From NCBI GenBank assembly GCA_016282015.1, contig JAEEJS010000003.1:1-40823 (forward strand): a stretch of 40,823 nucleotides of DNA, read 5' to 3'. This DNA comes from Bacteroidales bacterium. Its GTDB lineage: Bacteria; Bacteroidota; Bacteroidia; Bacteroidales; F082. Under the pieces are notes generated by a model, which did not search any database, was not told the origin of the DNA, and worked only from the letters and a program-made list of their open reading frames with translations. Positions 1 through 7,005 of this stretch are shown in pieces (positions within the stretch are counted from its first letter, which is position 1; each line of letters starts with the position of its first letter). The position numbers and the translations under genes were made by a program.

Positions 1-351
1 AATGAATTGTGGGAAACTGAACTGAGCTCATCTTTCATTATGAGAGAATTTGCCGAAACCATTTCGGGCTTCCACCATGGACAAAACATCATAGCTTGGG
101 CTAATGACGACAACGGCGACATCTATGCCCAAAACTTCGGCATTGACGGCAAAATGGGTCAAGGCGTAGTAGGCATAGAGGAAATTTTCGAAGATGAAGA
201 AGAAATAGTAAACGTGGTGAGTATCTTCAACGTCAACGGACAGGTCATGCAGTGCAATGATTTGAACCAGCTCAACACCGGTGTCTACATCATCCAGGGA
301 GAGACAGAGAGCGGTAAGATTGTGAACAAGAAAATCGTTTTGACGAAATAA
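1..351 (+). CDS. T9SS type A sorting-domain protein, C-terminal part
   Basis: The reading frame is open from the first base, so this is the C-terminal end of a larger protein cut by the window edge; the TTG at 7 is not a convincing start. The visible ~116 residues hold a segment of the kind GDIYAQNFGIDGKMG, which resembles repeats in secreted Bacteroidota proteins, followed by an acidic linker and a C-terminal domain with VSIFNVNGQVM, NTGVYII and KKIVLTK. That order (strand, turn, GVY, Lys-rich final strand) is typical of the T9SS type A sorting domain, which directs export across the outer membrane and surface attachment. The passenger function cannot be read from what is left. A strong terminator follows. 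Confidence 0.8.
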   Translation, partial: NELWETELSSSFIMREFAETISGFHHGQNIIAWANDDNGDIYAQNFGIDGKMGQGVVGIEEIFEDEEEIVNVVSIFNVNGQVMQCNDLNQLNTGVYIIQGETESGKIVNKKIVLTK

Positions 352-411
352 TAAACCAACATGGGCCTAATGCCCTCAGACTGGCGAGGGTTTGAATCCC
401 TGAGGATGTAC

Positions 412-453
412 AAAAAAAGTTGAGACGTGCTATTGCGCGTCTCAACTTTTTTA
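412..453 (+). terminator. Rho-independent terminator
   Basis: A 12-bp stem (419-430 with 435-446, one G-T pair) closes a TATT loop and is followed by six T; A-tracts before the stem extend pairing with the T-run. It ends the T9SS gene. The -33 element of the next promoter lies in its loop and right arm. Confidence 0.9.
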
Positions 454-462
454 TTATTTTTG
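433..462 (+). promoter_or_regulatory. Bacteroidota promoter for the TPR/HTH regulator
   Basis: TATTTTTG at 455-462 fits the -7 consensus TAnnTTTG. TTG at 433-435 sits 19 bp upstream, the expected -33 spacing, and lies inside the preceding terminator hairpin. Transcription should start near 469, giving a leader of about 20 nt before the ATG at 492. Confidence 0.7.
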
Positions 463-491
463 CACCGTTTTAATATTTAAACTGTTTGAAT

Positions 492-2051
492 ATGAAGCGA
501 TTGCTGTATTTATTCCTGATATCCATTGTGGTTATTATGACTAGTTGCACGGGAGGCACGACTATGAAGCGTGCGCCGCATCTATCCGATACACTTTATA
601 CCGCTAAGGCTGCGATGAAAATATACGACTACAATCCTACAAGGGCACTGTTAATCATCGACTCGGCGGAAATTGTGGGCAATATGTCCCACGACCGGGC
701 AGATTATTTTCGTGCAAAGATTTTCACAATGACTCTTGAGGGTATGCATTTGGATTCGGCACAAAAAATTTGTCGGTCGCTGATGAATAGTGATTATGTC
801 AAAACCCCAGATAATAAAGAGTCGGTGCTTGATTTGTTGATTGCCATTACACGTAGAAACCAAGACTATGAACAATGGCTTAAATGGTCAACAGAGAAGG
901 TTGAATTATGCCGTAAATATGACAATGAAGTCGAGGCTTTGCGTACAGAAGCGGAGATTGGCGTTGTTCTGGCGTTTCTTGGTCGTGAGGATGAGGGATT
1001 GAAAACAATTGACAATGTGATAAAAGCACTTGACAATACGCGCAAATTCAGCGAAATGGACGCCTGCATAATTGCACTGCGCCGCAAAGTTGATTTATTG
1101 CAGCAGATTGGACAGTATGAAGCAGTAATTCCTGTTGCTGAAAAAATTATAGAAAAAACTAACGATTACGAACAGCATCCAAGCGATTATAACGATGGTT
1201 CGTATCGTGAGCCAAGCACTGCCAATGTGCCGGATTATTGTAGTTTTTACCGTGTAAAAGCTTATGCATATTTGGCCAAAGCCTATGCTGAGACTGATGA
1301 TATCGACAATGCTCGCCATTATCTAAAATTATTTGAACAAAGCCGTTACGGTCAGACTTTCGATGGTCGCATGATGATATCAACAACATGGTGCAAATTG
1401 GGCGATTACGATAAAATGCTGGCGGTTTATGATGAAGCCGAAAAATACATGGCAGGCGATACTATCAACGAAAATTATGCCACTATACTACACAACCGTT
1501 CTGTTGCTGCTGAAGCGCGTGGTCAATATCGTAAGGCTTACGAATACACAAACCGTGCCTATGAACTGAATAAGTTGCTTAACAGCGAAATTCTGGAAGG
1601 AAAGGCACATGAATATGCCGCACGCTATCGTGCTCAGGAGCAGCAGATGGCCATTGACAGGTTTACCATGCAAAACCGTATGCAGAAAATCATCATCATT
1701 GTCATATTCGTAGCTTTGGTTCTAACTATTCTTCTCTACAATCATACTGTTTTCCAAAAAATGGAGCTGTCGAAGAAGAATCTGGCATTGGTTAAGATGA
1801 TTGACGAAAGCATCAAAAAACCACAAACTGTAGCCAATGCTACCGATAAGAAAATCAGCAGCTGCCTCTCCAAGGCTTGCACACTGCTTCGTGAACAGCC
1901 TGAAATGACAGTTGTAGATGTGGCCAAGGAAGTCGGGTTGACTCCGCACAACCTGCAGAAACTGTTCCGCGAACAGTATGGAATCAGTTTGAGGGAATAC
2001 ATAAACTCTCATCAAACGGGAAATGTAAAGGAAAAAACCGATGGAAAATAG
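492..2051 (+). CDS. Membrane-tethered TPR protein with AraC-type HTH
   Basis: 519 residues starting at ATG 492 (MKRLLYLF); a TTG two codons earlier is less likely. The N-terminus is a signal peptide with a lipobox-like end (MTSC, Cys19). Residues ~30-390 are alpha-helical TPR-type repeats, expected in the periplasm. A transmembrane segment (IIIIVIFVALVLTILL, ~398-419) and a short coiled coil follow. The C-terminus (~452-506) holds one helix-turn-helix of AraC type (VVDVAKEVGLTPHNLQKLF). This order fits the Bacteroidota class of membrane-anchored one-component regulators that sense outside and bind DNA inside; only one of the two usual AraC HTH units is evident. Both a lipobox and a TM helix are present, so the first could simply be a signal anchor. 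Its end overlaps the next gene by 11 nt, implying coupled translation. Target genes are unknown. Confidence 0.75.
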   Translation: MKRLLYLFLISIVVIMTSCTGGTTMKRAPHLSDTLYTAKAAMKIYDYNPTRALLIIDSAEIVGNMSHDRADYFRAKIFTMTLEGMHLDSAQKICRSLMNSDYVKTPDNKESVLDLLIAITRRNQDYEQWLKWSTEKVELCRKYDNEVEALRTEAEIGVVLAFLGREDEGLKTIDNVIKALDNTRKFSEMDACIIALRRKVDLLQQIGQYEAVIPVAEKIIEKTNDYEQHPSDYNDGSYREPSTANVPDYCSFYRVKAYAYLAKAYAETDDIDNARHYLKLFEQSRYGQTFDGRMMISTTWCKLGDYDKMLAVYDEAEKYMAGDTINENYATILHNRSVAAEARGQYRKAYEYTNRAYELNKLLNSEILEGKAHEYAARYRAQEQQMAIDRFTMQNRMQKIIIIVIFVALVLTILLYNHTVFQKMELSKKNLALVKMIDESIKKPQTVANATDKKISSCLSKACTLLREQPEMTVVDVAKEVGLTPHNLQKLFREQYGISLREYINSHQTGNVKEKTDGK

Positions 2052-2295
2052 GATTGGAACAATAATAATAGGAATTGGGAACCGCGCTGAAGCCCCGCAT
2101 GTCAACGAGATTATCTCAAAGCATTCAAAAATAATAATCGGACGTCTGGGGCTGCCCCGCAACGAGGGAATGAGCCTGATAAACCTGGTGGTTGAAGGCA
2201 CCACAGACGAGATAGGCTCCCTCACCGGACAGCTCGGGAAACTTGAAGGCATTGAGGTGAAGTCGGCAGTGCTGAAATTAGCCATTAGCCGTTAG
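2041..2295 (+). CDS. TM1266-family putative regulator (iron-only hydrogenase system)
   Basis: 84 residues. RIGTIIIGIGNRAEAPHVNE, IIIGRLGLP, EGMSLINLVVEGTTDEIGSL and LEGIEVKSAVLK match the TM1266 family, a small ferredoxin-like (ACT/NikR C-terminal-like) fold annotated as a putative regulator of the [FeFe] hydrogenase system. Genes of this family usually sit beside hydA or the hydEFG maturases; none of those is in this window. Here it starts inside the last codons of the membrane-tethered HTH protein (11-nt overlap), which suggests a joint regulatory role (inference). Its last codons (LAISR and the stop) are made of the heptad repeat array that follows, so the C-terminus may have been remodelled. 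Confidence 0.8.
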   Translation: MENRIGTIIIGIGNRAEAPHVNEIISKHSKIIIGRLGLPRNEGMSLINLVVEGTTDEIGSLTGQLGKLEGIEVKSAVLKLAISR

Positions 2296-2354
2296 CCATT
2301 AGCCGTTAGCCATTAGCTATTAGCTATTAGGCGTCAGATACTAATAACTAATGG
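2280..2354 (+). repeat. Heptad array (TTAGCCA/TTAGCCG type) with inverted second arm
   Basis: About seven tandem 7-bp units of TTAGCCA, TTAGCCG and TTAGCTA run from within the end of the TM1266-family gene to ~2330. A short inverted arm (CTAATAACTAATGG, 2341-2354) can pair with the forward units. The TM1266 stop TAG (2293-2295) is part of a unit. Confidence 0.8.
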
Positions 2355-2379
2355 TTGAATCATTACAAAAAACCATTTT

Positions 2380-3069
2380 ATGAAACTATTCAAACACATT
2401 ATTAATCTCTTTTATCCGCGCGTCTGTGCAGGCTGCGGGAATTTGCTGCTTGAAGGAGAGGAAACCGTCTGCACCACATGCCGTTTTCTGTTGCCAAAGA
2501 CCGGCTACGAACTCAATCCGGGCAACCCTTTGGCGCAGATGTTCTTCGGACAGATGCCATTCAATGCGGTGATGGCGGAGTTTTTCTTCAGCAAAAGCGG
2601 AAAGGTGCAGCAGCTGATTCACGGATTGAAGTATCACGGCAGCCGTGAAAACGGTCTGTTCTTAGGCCGTGAAATCGGGAAAAGTCTGGTACAAGCACCT
2701 GATTATCAAGGTATTGATGTTATTATACCCATTCCTCTTCATCCCAAAAAAGAAAAAATCAGAGGTTATAATCAAAGCGCTGTCATAGCGGAAGGGATTT
2801 CACAGACAACCGACATACATGTAGACGAAAAAATCATGTTTAGGGCCATTTTCACCGCGACTCAGACAAAAATGACCCGTGAAGATAGGTGGAATAATGT
2901 CGAAAATATCTTCATCTTAAAAAGCCCGGAAAGGCTTAAAAACAAACACGTTTTGCTGGTTGACGACGTGATTACCACAGGTGCCACCCTGATGTCGGCC
3001 GGCAAAGCCCTGATGCAGGTGGAAGGAATAAAAATCAGCGTGGCTACAGTTGCCTGCGCAAGTAACTGA
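2380..3069 (+). CDS. ComF family phosphoribosyltransferase-like protein
   Basis: 229 residues. The N-terminus carries a four-cysteine zinc site (C16xxC19 and C31xxC34), as in ComF/GntX proteins. The C-terminal half is a type I phosphoribosyltransferase fold with the PRPP-binding loop VLLVDDVITTGAT (~190-202) and an upstream IPIPLHPKKEKIRGYNQS segment. ComF is needed for DNA uptake in competent bacteria, but the enzymatic reaction is not settled and its role in Bacteroidota is inferred only. Length is normal for the family. It stands alone between the heptad array and rlmH. Confidence 0.9.
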   Translation: MKLFKHIINLFYPRVCAGCGNLLLEGEETVCTTCRFLLPKTGYELNPGNPLAQMFFGQMPFNAVMAEFFFSKSGKVQQLIHGLKYHGSRENGLFLGREIGKSLVQAPDYQGIDVIIPIPLHPKKEKIRGYNQSAVIAEGISQTTDIHVDEKIMFRAIFTATQTKMTREDRWNNVENIFILKSPERLKNKHVLLVDDVITTGATLMSAGKALMQVEGIKISVATVACASN

Positions 3070-3078
3070 TTTTTTGAT

Positions 3079-3086
3079 TATTTTTG
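3079..3086 (+). promoter_or_regulatory. Putative -7 element for rlmH
   Basis: TATTTTTG followed by CG matches the -7 motif found ahead of other genes here, but no -33 element is visible. It is only 4 bp from the GTG start of rlmH, so a transcript from it would be nearly leaderless. Confidence 0.4.
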
Positions 3087-3090
3087 CGAG

Positions 3091-3564
3091 GTGAAAATCG
3101 TGCTGCTGGCCATAGGAAAAACCGACGAGGCATATCTCGAAACTGGTATATCGAAGTATATCAGTAGGTTGGAGCATTACGTACAGTTCGAGATGAAAGT
3201 GATTCCTGACATCAAGAACCGCAAGACTCTCTCCGAGGCACAGCAGAAAAAGCAGGAAGGCGAGCTGATTTTGGCACAGCTTACTGCGGGCGACGAACTG
3301 ATACTTTTGGATGAAAACGGCAAGACATTCTCTTCAAGGGGTTTTTCGCAATGGATTGAGCGTCAGATGAATACAGGCTGCAAGCGCCTGATTTTCGTCA
3401 TAGGCGGACCTTACGGCTTCTCGCAGGAGGTTTACGACAAGGCCAACGCTAAAATCAGTCTCTCGGAGATGACTTTCTCGCATCAAATGGTGCGGTTGGT
3501 GTTCACTGAACAGCTGTATCGGGCGTTTACAATATTAAAAGGTGAATCTTATCATCATGATTAA
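3091..3564 (+). CDS. rlmH: 23S rRNA (pseudouridine1915-N3)-methyltransferase RlmH
   Basis: 157 residues, the usual RlmH length. This SPOUT-class enzyme uses S-adenosylmethionine to methylate pseudouridine 1915 in helix 69 of 23S rRNA, acting on assembled ribosomes. The trefoil-knot signatures are present: LLDENGKTFSS, FVIGGPYGF and the end SLSEMTFSHQMVRLVFTEQL...YHHD. The start is GTG at 3091; no in-frame ATG lies nearby upstream, and the N-terminus MKIVLLAIGKT matches the family. The stop TAA directly abuts a heptad repeat array. Confidence 0.95.
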   Translation: MKIVLLAIGKTDEAYLETGISKYISRLEHYVQFEMKVIPDIKNRKTLSEAQQKKQEGELILAQLTAGDELILLDENGKTFSSRGFSQWIERQMNTGCKRLIFVIGGPYGFSQEVYDKANAKISLSEMTFSHQMVRLVFTEQLYRAFTILKGESYHHD

Positions 3565-3634
3565 GAGTGTAGAGTTTAGAGTGTAGAGTTTAGAGTAGTT
3601 TTTAAGTTGAAAGTTTAATAGTTTAAAAGTTTAT
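3565..3634 (+). repeat. Heptad array (AGTTTAG/AGTGTAG type)
   Basis: Starts immediately after the rlmH stop. Units AGTGTAG and AGTTTAG alternate twice, then drift to AGTTGAA, AGTTTAA and TAGTTTA. It fills the whole gap to the S46 peptidase gene. No inverted arm is seen here. Confidence 0.75.
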
Positions 3635-3637
3635 TAT

Positions 3638-5800
3638 ATGAAAAGAACATTATCGACAATTATTACGGTTATCATTTTCGGTGGAATTCTTCGTGCTGAC
3701 GAGGGTATGTGGATTCCTGCCTTGCTTCAGAGAAATGAGGCTGAGATGCAGGCTATGGGCATGAAAATCACTGCCGACGACATCTATTCAATCAATCACA
3801 GTTCAATGAAGGACGCCGTGGTGCTCTTCGGAGGCGGCTGCACTGGCGAAATAGTCAGCGACCAGGGACTGCTGCTTACCAACCACCACTGCGGCTACGG
3901 CTGGATTCAGCGTCACTCGACTGTGGAGCACGACTACCTCACCGACGGTTTCTGGGCCATGACTATGGAAGAGGAACTCCCCTGCCCCGGCCTGACAGTC
4001 ACCATGCTGAAAAACATGGTCGATGTCACAGATAAAGTTCTGGAAGGCGTGACAGACCAGACCACCGACGAGGAACGCGCACAGTTGGTCAAGGAGAACA
4101 TCAAAAAGCTTGTTGAAGAGACTGAAAAAACCACTGAATACAAGGTGACAGTGGAGTCTTTCTATCAGGGAAACCAGTATTTTCTGATGTACAACGAGAT
4201 ATTCAAAGACATCCGCATGGTTGGCGCTCCGCCTTCAAATATAGGCAAGTTCGGCGGCGACACCGACAACTGGGTATGGCCACGTCACACTGGCGACTTC
4301 TCAATATTCAGAGTATATGTTGACAAAGACGGCAAGCCGGCTGAATATAGCGAGGATAATGTTCCTTACAAGCCAGACTACCACTTCACAATCTCTCTGA
4401 AAGGTGTCGAAAAAGACGACTTCACCTTTGTGTTCGGCTATCCGGCCCGCACCAACGAGTATCTGCCATCAGTGGCTGTGAATCAAGAGGCTAACGTGAT
4501 TTACCCTGTGGTTGTCGACCTTCGCACCCAGATTCTCGACATCTACAACAAATATCAGGAAAAAGACGCCAAAGTGAGAATTCAGTATGCTTCCAAGCAT
4601 GCCGGCTTGGGCAATGGTTGGAAGAAATGGATGGGCGTCATAGAAGGCATCCGCAGTTTCAAGGGAATAGAAAAGAAACGCGCATTTGAAACGGCTTACA
4701 ACGACTGGTGCATGCAGGCCCGCAACCGCATGAAATACATGCACGCCCTGCGTGACTTCACCCCTGTTTACGAGGAATATGAGAAATATCGCATGGCTAC
4801 GACCTACATGACCGAAGCCGGCTTCTCTATTGAACTTATTAGCTATGCCGCCAGTTTTGCCGAACTTGGTGAAGTGACAAAAGACACTCCTCAAGAAGAA
4901 ATTGACAACATTATCAGTTCTTTAAAAGCAGAAACAAAGGCATTTTTCAAAGATTATTATCAACCTATCGACGAGGAGGTTGCGGTGACAATGCTCGAGG
5001 CATACCGTGCCGCTCAGCCAGAGGATTTCCGTCCAGAGATTTTGAATGAAATCGACAAGAAATACAAAGGCGATGTGAAAGCCTACGTCGATTACCTCTT
5101 CAAGAAATCAATATTCACTTCTGAAGAAAATGTCAACAAACTGCTTGACGGATTCAAGCCCGCAAAGGCCAAGAAACTTATGAAAGACCCAGCAATCGTT
5201 GCATATAACAGCATGTATGAATTCTATAGAGATAACGTGAAAGATAAATCAAAGGAATGCAATGACCGCATCAACAATCTGCGCCGTGTCTACATGGAAG
5301 GCCAGATGAAGATGATTCCTGAGGTCTATCCTGAGCGCAACCTCTACCCTGACGCCAACTTCACCCTCCGCGTAACTTACGGCAAGGTGGGCGGTTTCAA
5401 ACCGAAAGACGCTGTCACCTACCGTCATTTCACCACTCTCGACGGCATAATGCAGAAGGAGAATCCTGACATCTACGATTACGTTGTAACCGACAGATTG
5501 CATGAGCTTTACGATGCCAAGGACTATGGCCGTTATGCAGATAAGGACGGCAGCATGCATGTGGCATTCATAGCCGGCAACCATACTACAGGCGGCAACA
5601 GCGGCAGCCCTATACTCAATGCTGAAGGACAGTTGCTCGGCCTCAACTTCGACCGCACCTGGGAAGGCACCATGAGCGACCTGGTCTACGACCCGTCGAT
5701 TTGCAAGAACATCAGCGTCGACATCCGTTACGTGCTGTTCCTCATCGATAAATACGCCGGCTGCACACGCCTCATCGACGAGATGACAATCGCTGAGTAA
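3638..5800 (+). CDS. S46 family dipeptidyl peptidase, DPP11-like
   Basis: 720 residues with a signal peptide (cleavage near LRA-DEG), so periplasmic. S46 peptidases are chymotrypsin-fold serine enzymes that release dipeptides from the N-terminus of peptides. The catalytic segments are visible: TNHHCGYG (His83/84), RHTGDFSIF (Asp220) and GGNSGSP (Ser655). In the S1 pocket the segment NFDRTWEG places Arg at residue 673, the same number and context as the Arg that gives Porphyromonas DPP11 its preference for Asp/Glu at P1; DPP7-type enzymes have Gly there. Acidic P1 specificity is therefore inferred. Such enzymes feed amino-acid catabolism in peptide-using Bacteroidales. One base separates it from the membrane protein gene downstream, indicating an operon. 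Confidence 0.93.
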   Translation: MKRTLSTIITVIIFGGILRADEGMWIPALLQRNEAEMQAMGMKITADDIYSINHSSMKDAVVLFGGGCTGEIVSDQGLLLTNHHCGYGWIQRHSTVEHDYLTDGFWAMTMEEELPCPGLTVTMLKNMVDVTDKVLEGVTDQTTDEERAQLVKENIKKLVEETEKTTEYKVTVESFYQGNQYFLMYNEIFKDIRMVGAPPSNIGKFGGDTDNWVWPRHTGDFSIFRVYVDKDGKPAEYSEDNVPYKPDYHFTISLKGVEKDDFTFVFGYPARTNEYLPSVAVNQEANVIYPVVVDLRTQILDIYNKYQEKDAKVRIQYASKHAGLGNGWKKWMGVIEGIRSFKGIEKKRAFETAYNDWCMQARNRMKYMHALRDFTPVYEEYEKYRMATTYMTEAGFSIELISYAASFAELGEVTKDTPQEEIDNIISSLKAETKAFFKDYYQPIDEEVAVTMLEAYRAAQPEDFRPEILNEIDKKYKGDVKAYVDYLFKKSIFTSEENVNKLLDGFKPAKAKKLMKDPAIVAYNSMYEFYRDNVKDKSKECNDRINNLRRVYMEGQMKMIPEVYPERNLYPDANFTLRVTYGKVGGFKPKDAVTYRHFTTLDGIMQKENPDIYDYVVTDRLHELYDAKDYGRYADKDGSMHVAFIAGNHTTGGNSGSPILNAEGQLLGLNFDRTWEGTMSDLVYDPSICKNISVDIRYVLFLIDKYAGCTRLIDEMTIAE

Positions 5801-5801
5801 G

Positions 5802-6737
5802 ATGGCAGAAGGTCAAAAATTCACAGAGCGCATACTATCCTGTGTGCGCTCTGCCACTCCAAGCGCGCTGAAGACCATTTGGTGGCTAGTCAAAATAATG
5901 GTCAGCGTGTCGTTTGGAATAATGCTGTTGCAATATTTCGGCGTCATTGCCTGGATTTCAGAGCAGTTAACCCCATTGTTCTCAAGTTTCGGACTTCCGG
6001 GAGAGGCAGCCCTCGCCTACGTCTCGGGCTATTTCGTGAACTGCTACACTGCCATGGCCGTTATGAGCACTTTAAGCCTCGATATGCGAGCCGCAACGAT
6101 TTTGGCTGTTATGGTACTCTGCTCGCATAATATGATCGTAGAGACCACCGTACAGGCCAAAACAGGCTCTTCTGCCCTCAGGATAGTGGTCATAAGGACT
6201 TTATCGGCTTTCATTTTGGCTTTTGTCTTAAATAAGATAATGCCCGGTGAGTTTGTCTCGAGGGAATCTCATCTCGTAACGGCAGAGAATGTAACGTTTA
6301 TGGTAATGCTGAAAAGCTGGGCTCTGCGTACTGTACGCACCGTCGGACTGATGGTGGTGCTGGTCTATGCCCTGACGCTTTTGCAGCGCATTCTCAATGA
6401 ATTTGGCATAATCGAGCACATAGCTAACTTCTTGAAACCGGTGATGGTGTTCTTCGGTCTGCCGCCTCGTACGGCCTTTTTATGGCTTGTCGCCAACACC
6501 CTCGGCCTCGCCTACGGAGCCGCAGTCATGATTGACGAGACAGAGAGCGGAAGCACTACAAAAGAAGAAAACGATATCTTAAATCACCATATCGGGGTAT
6601 CTCATAGCAACCTCGAGGATTTGCTGCTTTTCACCGCTATGGGAGGCAGTTTCCTGTGGATGCTTTTGTCAAGATGGGCGATGTCACTTCTTCTCGTCTG
6701 GGAACGAAAAATCGAAATGAAATTCCGTCATCATTAA
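5802..6737 (+). CDS. Nucleoside recognition (Gate) domain membrane protein
   Basis: 311 residues, strongly hydrophobic, with about seven to eight predicted membrane segments. The region FVNCYTAMAVMSTLSLDMRA and VLCSHNMIVE resembles the Gate/nucleoside recognition domain found in YjiH- and SpmA-like proteins; a second copy-like stretch lies at ~170-300. The substrate of these proteins is not established, and the name does not prove nucleoside transport. The gene begins one base after the S46 peptidase stop, so it is co-transcribed and may move products or ions linked to peptide use (inference). Its stop codon overlaps that of the convergent 84-residue gene, with no terminator between them. Confidence 0.75.
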   Translation: MAEGQKFTERILSCVRSATPSALKTIWWLVKIMVSVSFGIMLLQYFGVIAWISEQLTPLFSSFGLPGEAALAYVSGYFVNCYTAMAVMSTLSLDMRAATILAVMVLCSHNMIVETTVQAKTGSSALRIVVIRTLSAFILAFVLNKIMPGEFVSRESHLVTAENVTFMVMLKSWALRTVRTVGLMVVLVYALTLLQRILNEFGIIEHIANFLKPVMVFFGLPPRTAFLWLVANTLGLAYGAAVMIDETESGSTTKEENDILNHHIGVSHSNLEDLLLFTAMGGSFLWMLLSRWAMSLLLVWERKIEMKFRHH

Positions 6738-6988
6738 TTGTTTTTGCGTCTTTTAGCGACTGTGTAACCAGCCCCCAGCGCTGTCAGCACAAGAAGTCCG
6801 CTGCCTAGTGGCGCCGGAGAGTTGCTGGTGTCGCCTATAATCGTGTTCGGCATCAACAGGCCAAAGACTCCAGGTTCGCTGATTCGAGAAATGTTTTCCC
6901 AATCGTTGACAAAAGCGTCGCTATTTTGAGCGCCTGCTGTAAGACTCAATGTGACAATCAATGCTAATGCGAATAATATCTTTTTCAT
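6734..6988 (-). CDS. Small secreted protein with APLGSG C-terminal sorting-like tail (copy 1)
   Basis: 84 residues, function unknown. It has a clear signal peptide (MKKILFALALIVTLSLTAGA), a ~37-residue middle part (DAFVNDWENISRISEPGVFG, MPNTIIGDTSNS) and a tripartite tail: APLGSG, a hydrophobic stretch LLVLTALGAGYTVA, and basic KRRKNN. That tail resembles PEP-CTERM-like signals, including the PID-CTERM type of Bacteroidota, which suggests membrane retention and possible sortase-like processing (inference; no exosortase is in the window). A GGGGAGGA ribosome-binding sequence lies 7 nt before the ATG, unusual for Bacteroidota. It follows the 1644-residue gene by 17 bp. Its first 57 codons are almost identical in DNA to the copy at 11969-12223. 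Confidence 0.75.
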   Translation of the reverse strand: MKKILFALALIVTLSLTAGAQNSDAFVNDWENISRISEPGVFGLLMPNTIIGDTSNSPAPLGSGLLVLTALGAGYTVAKRRKNN

Positions 6989-7005
6989 AGTGCGTTCCTC
7001 CCCAA

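Noticed and set aside
374..406. tRNA T-arm-like stretch (AGGGTTTGAATCCCT) in the gap after the first gene
   Set aside because: No matching acceptor, D-arm or anticodon arm could be found around it; the hairpin alone is not evidence for a tRNA remnant.
486..491. TTG start two codons before the regulator's ATG
   Set aside because: ATG at 492 gives a normal signal peptide and a usual distance from the promoter.
2041..2295. Hydrogenase operon in the window
   Set aside because: Only the TM1266-family regulator is present; no hydA, hydE, hydF or hydG sequence is seen.
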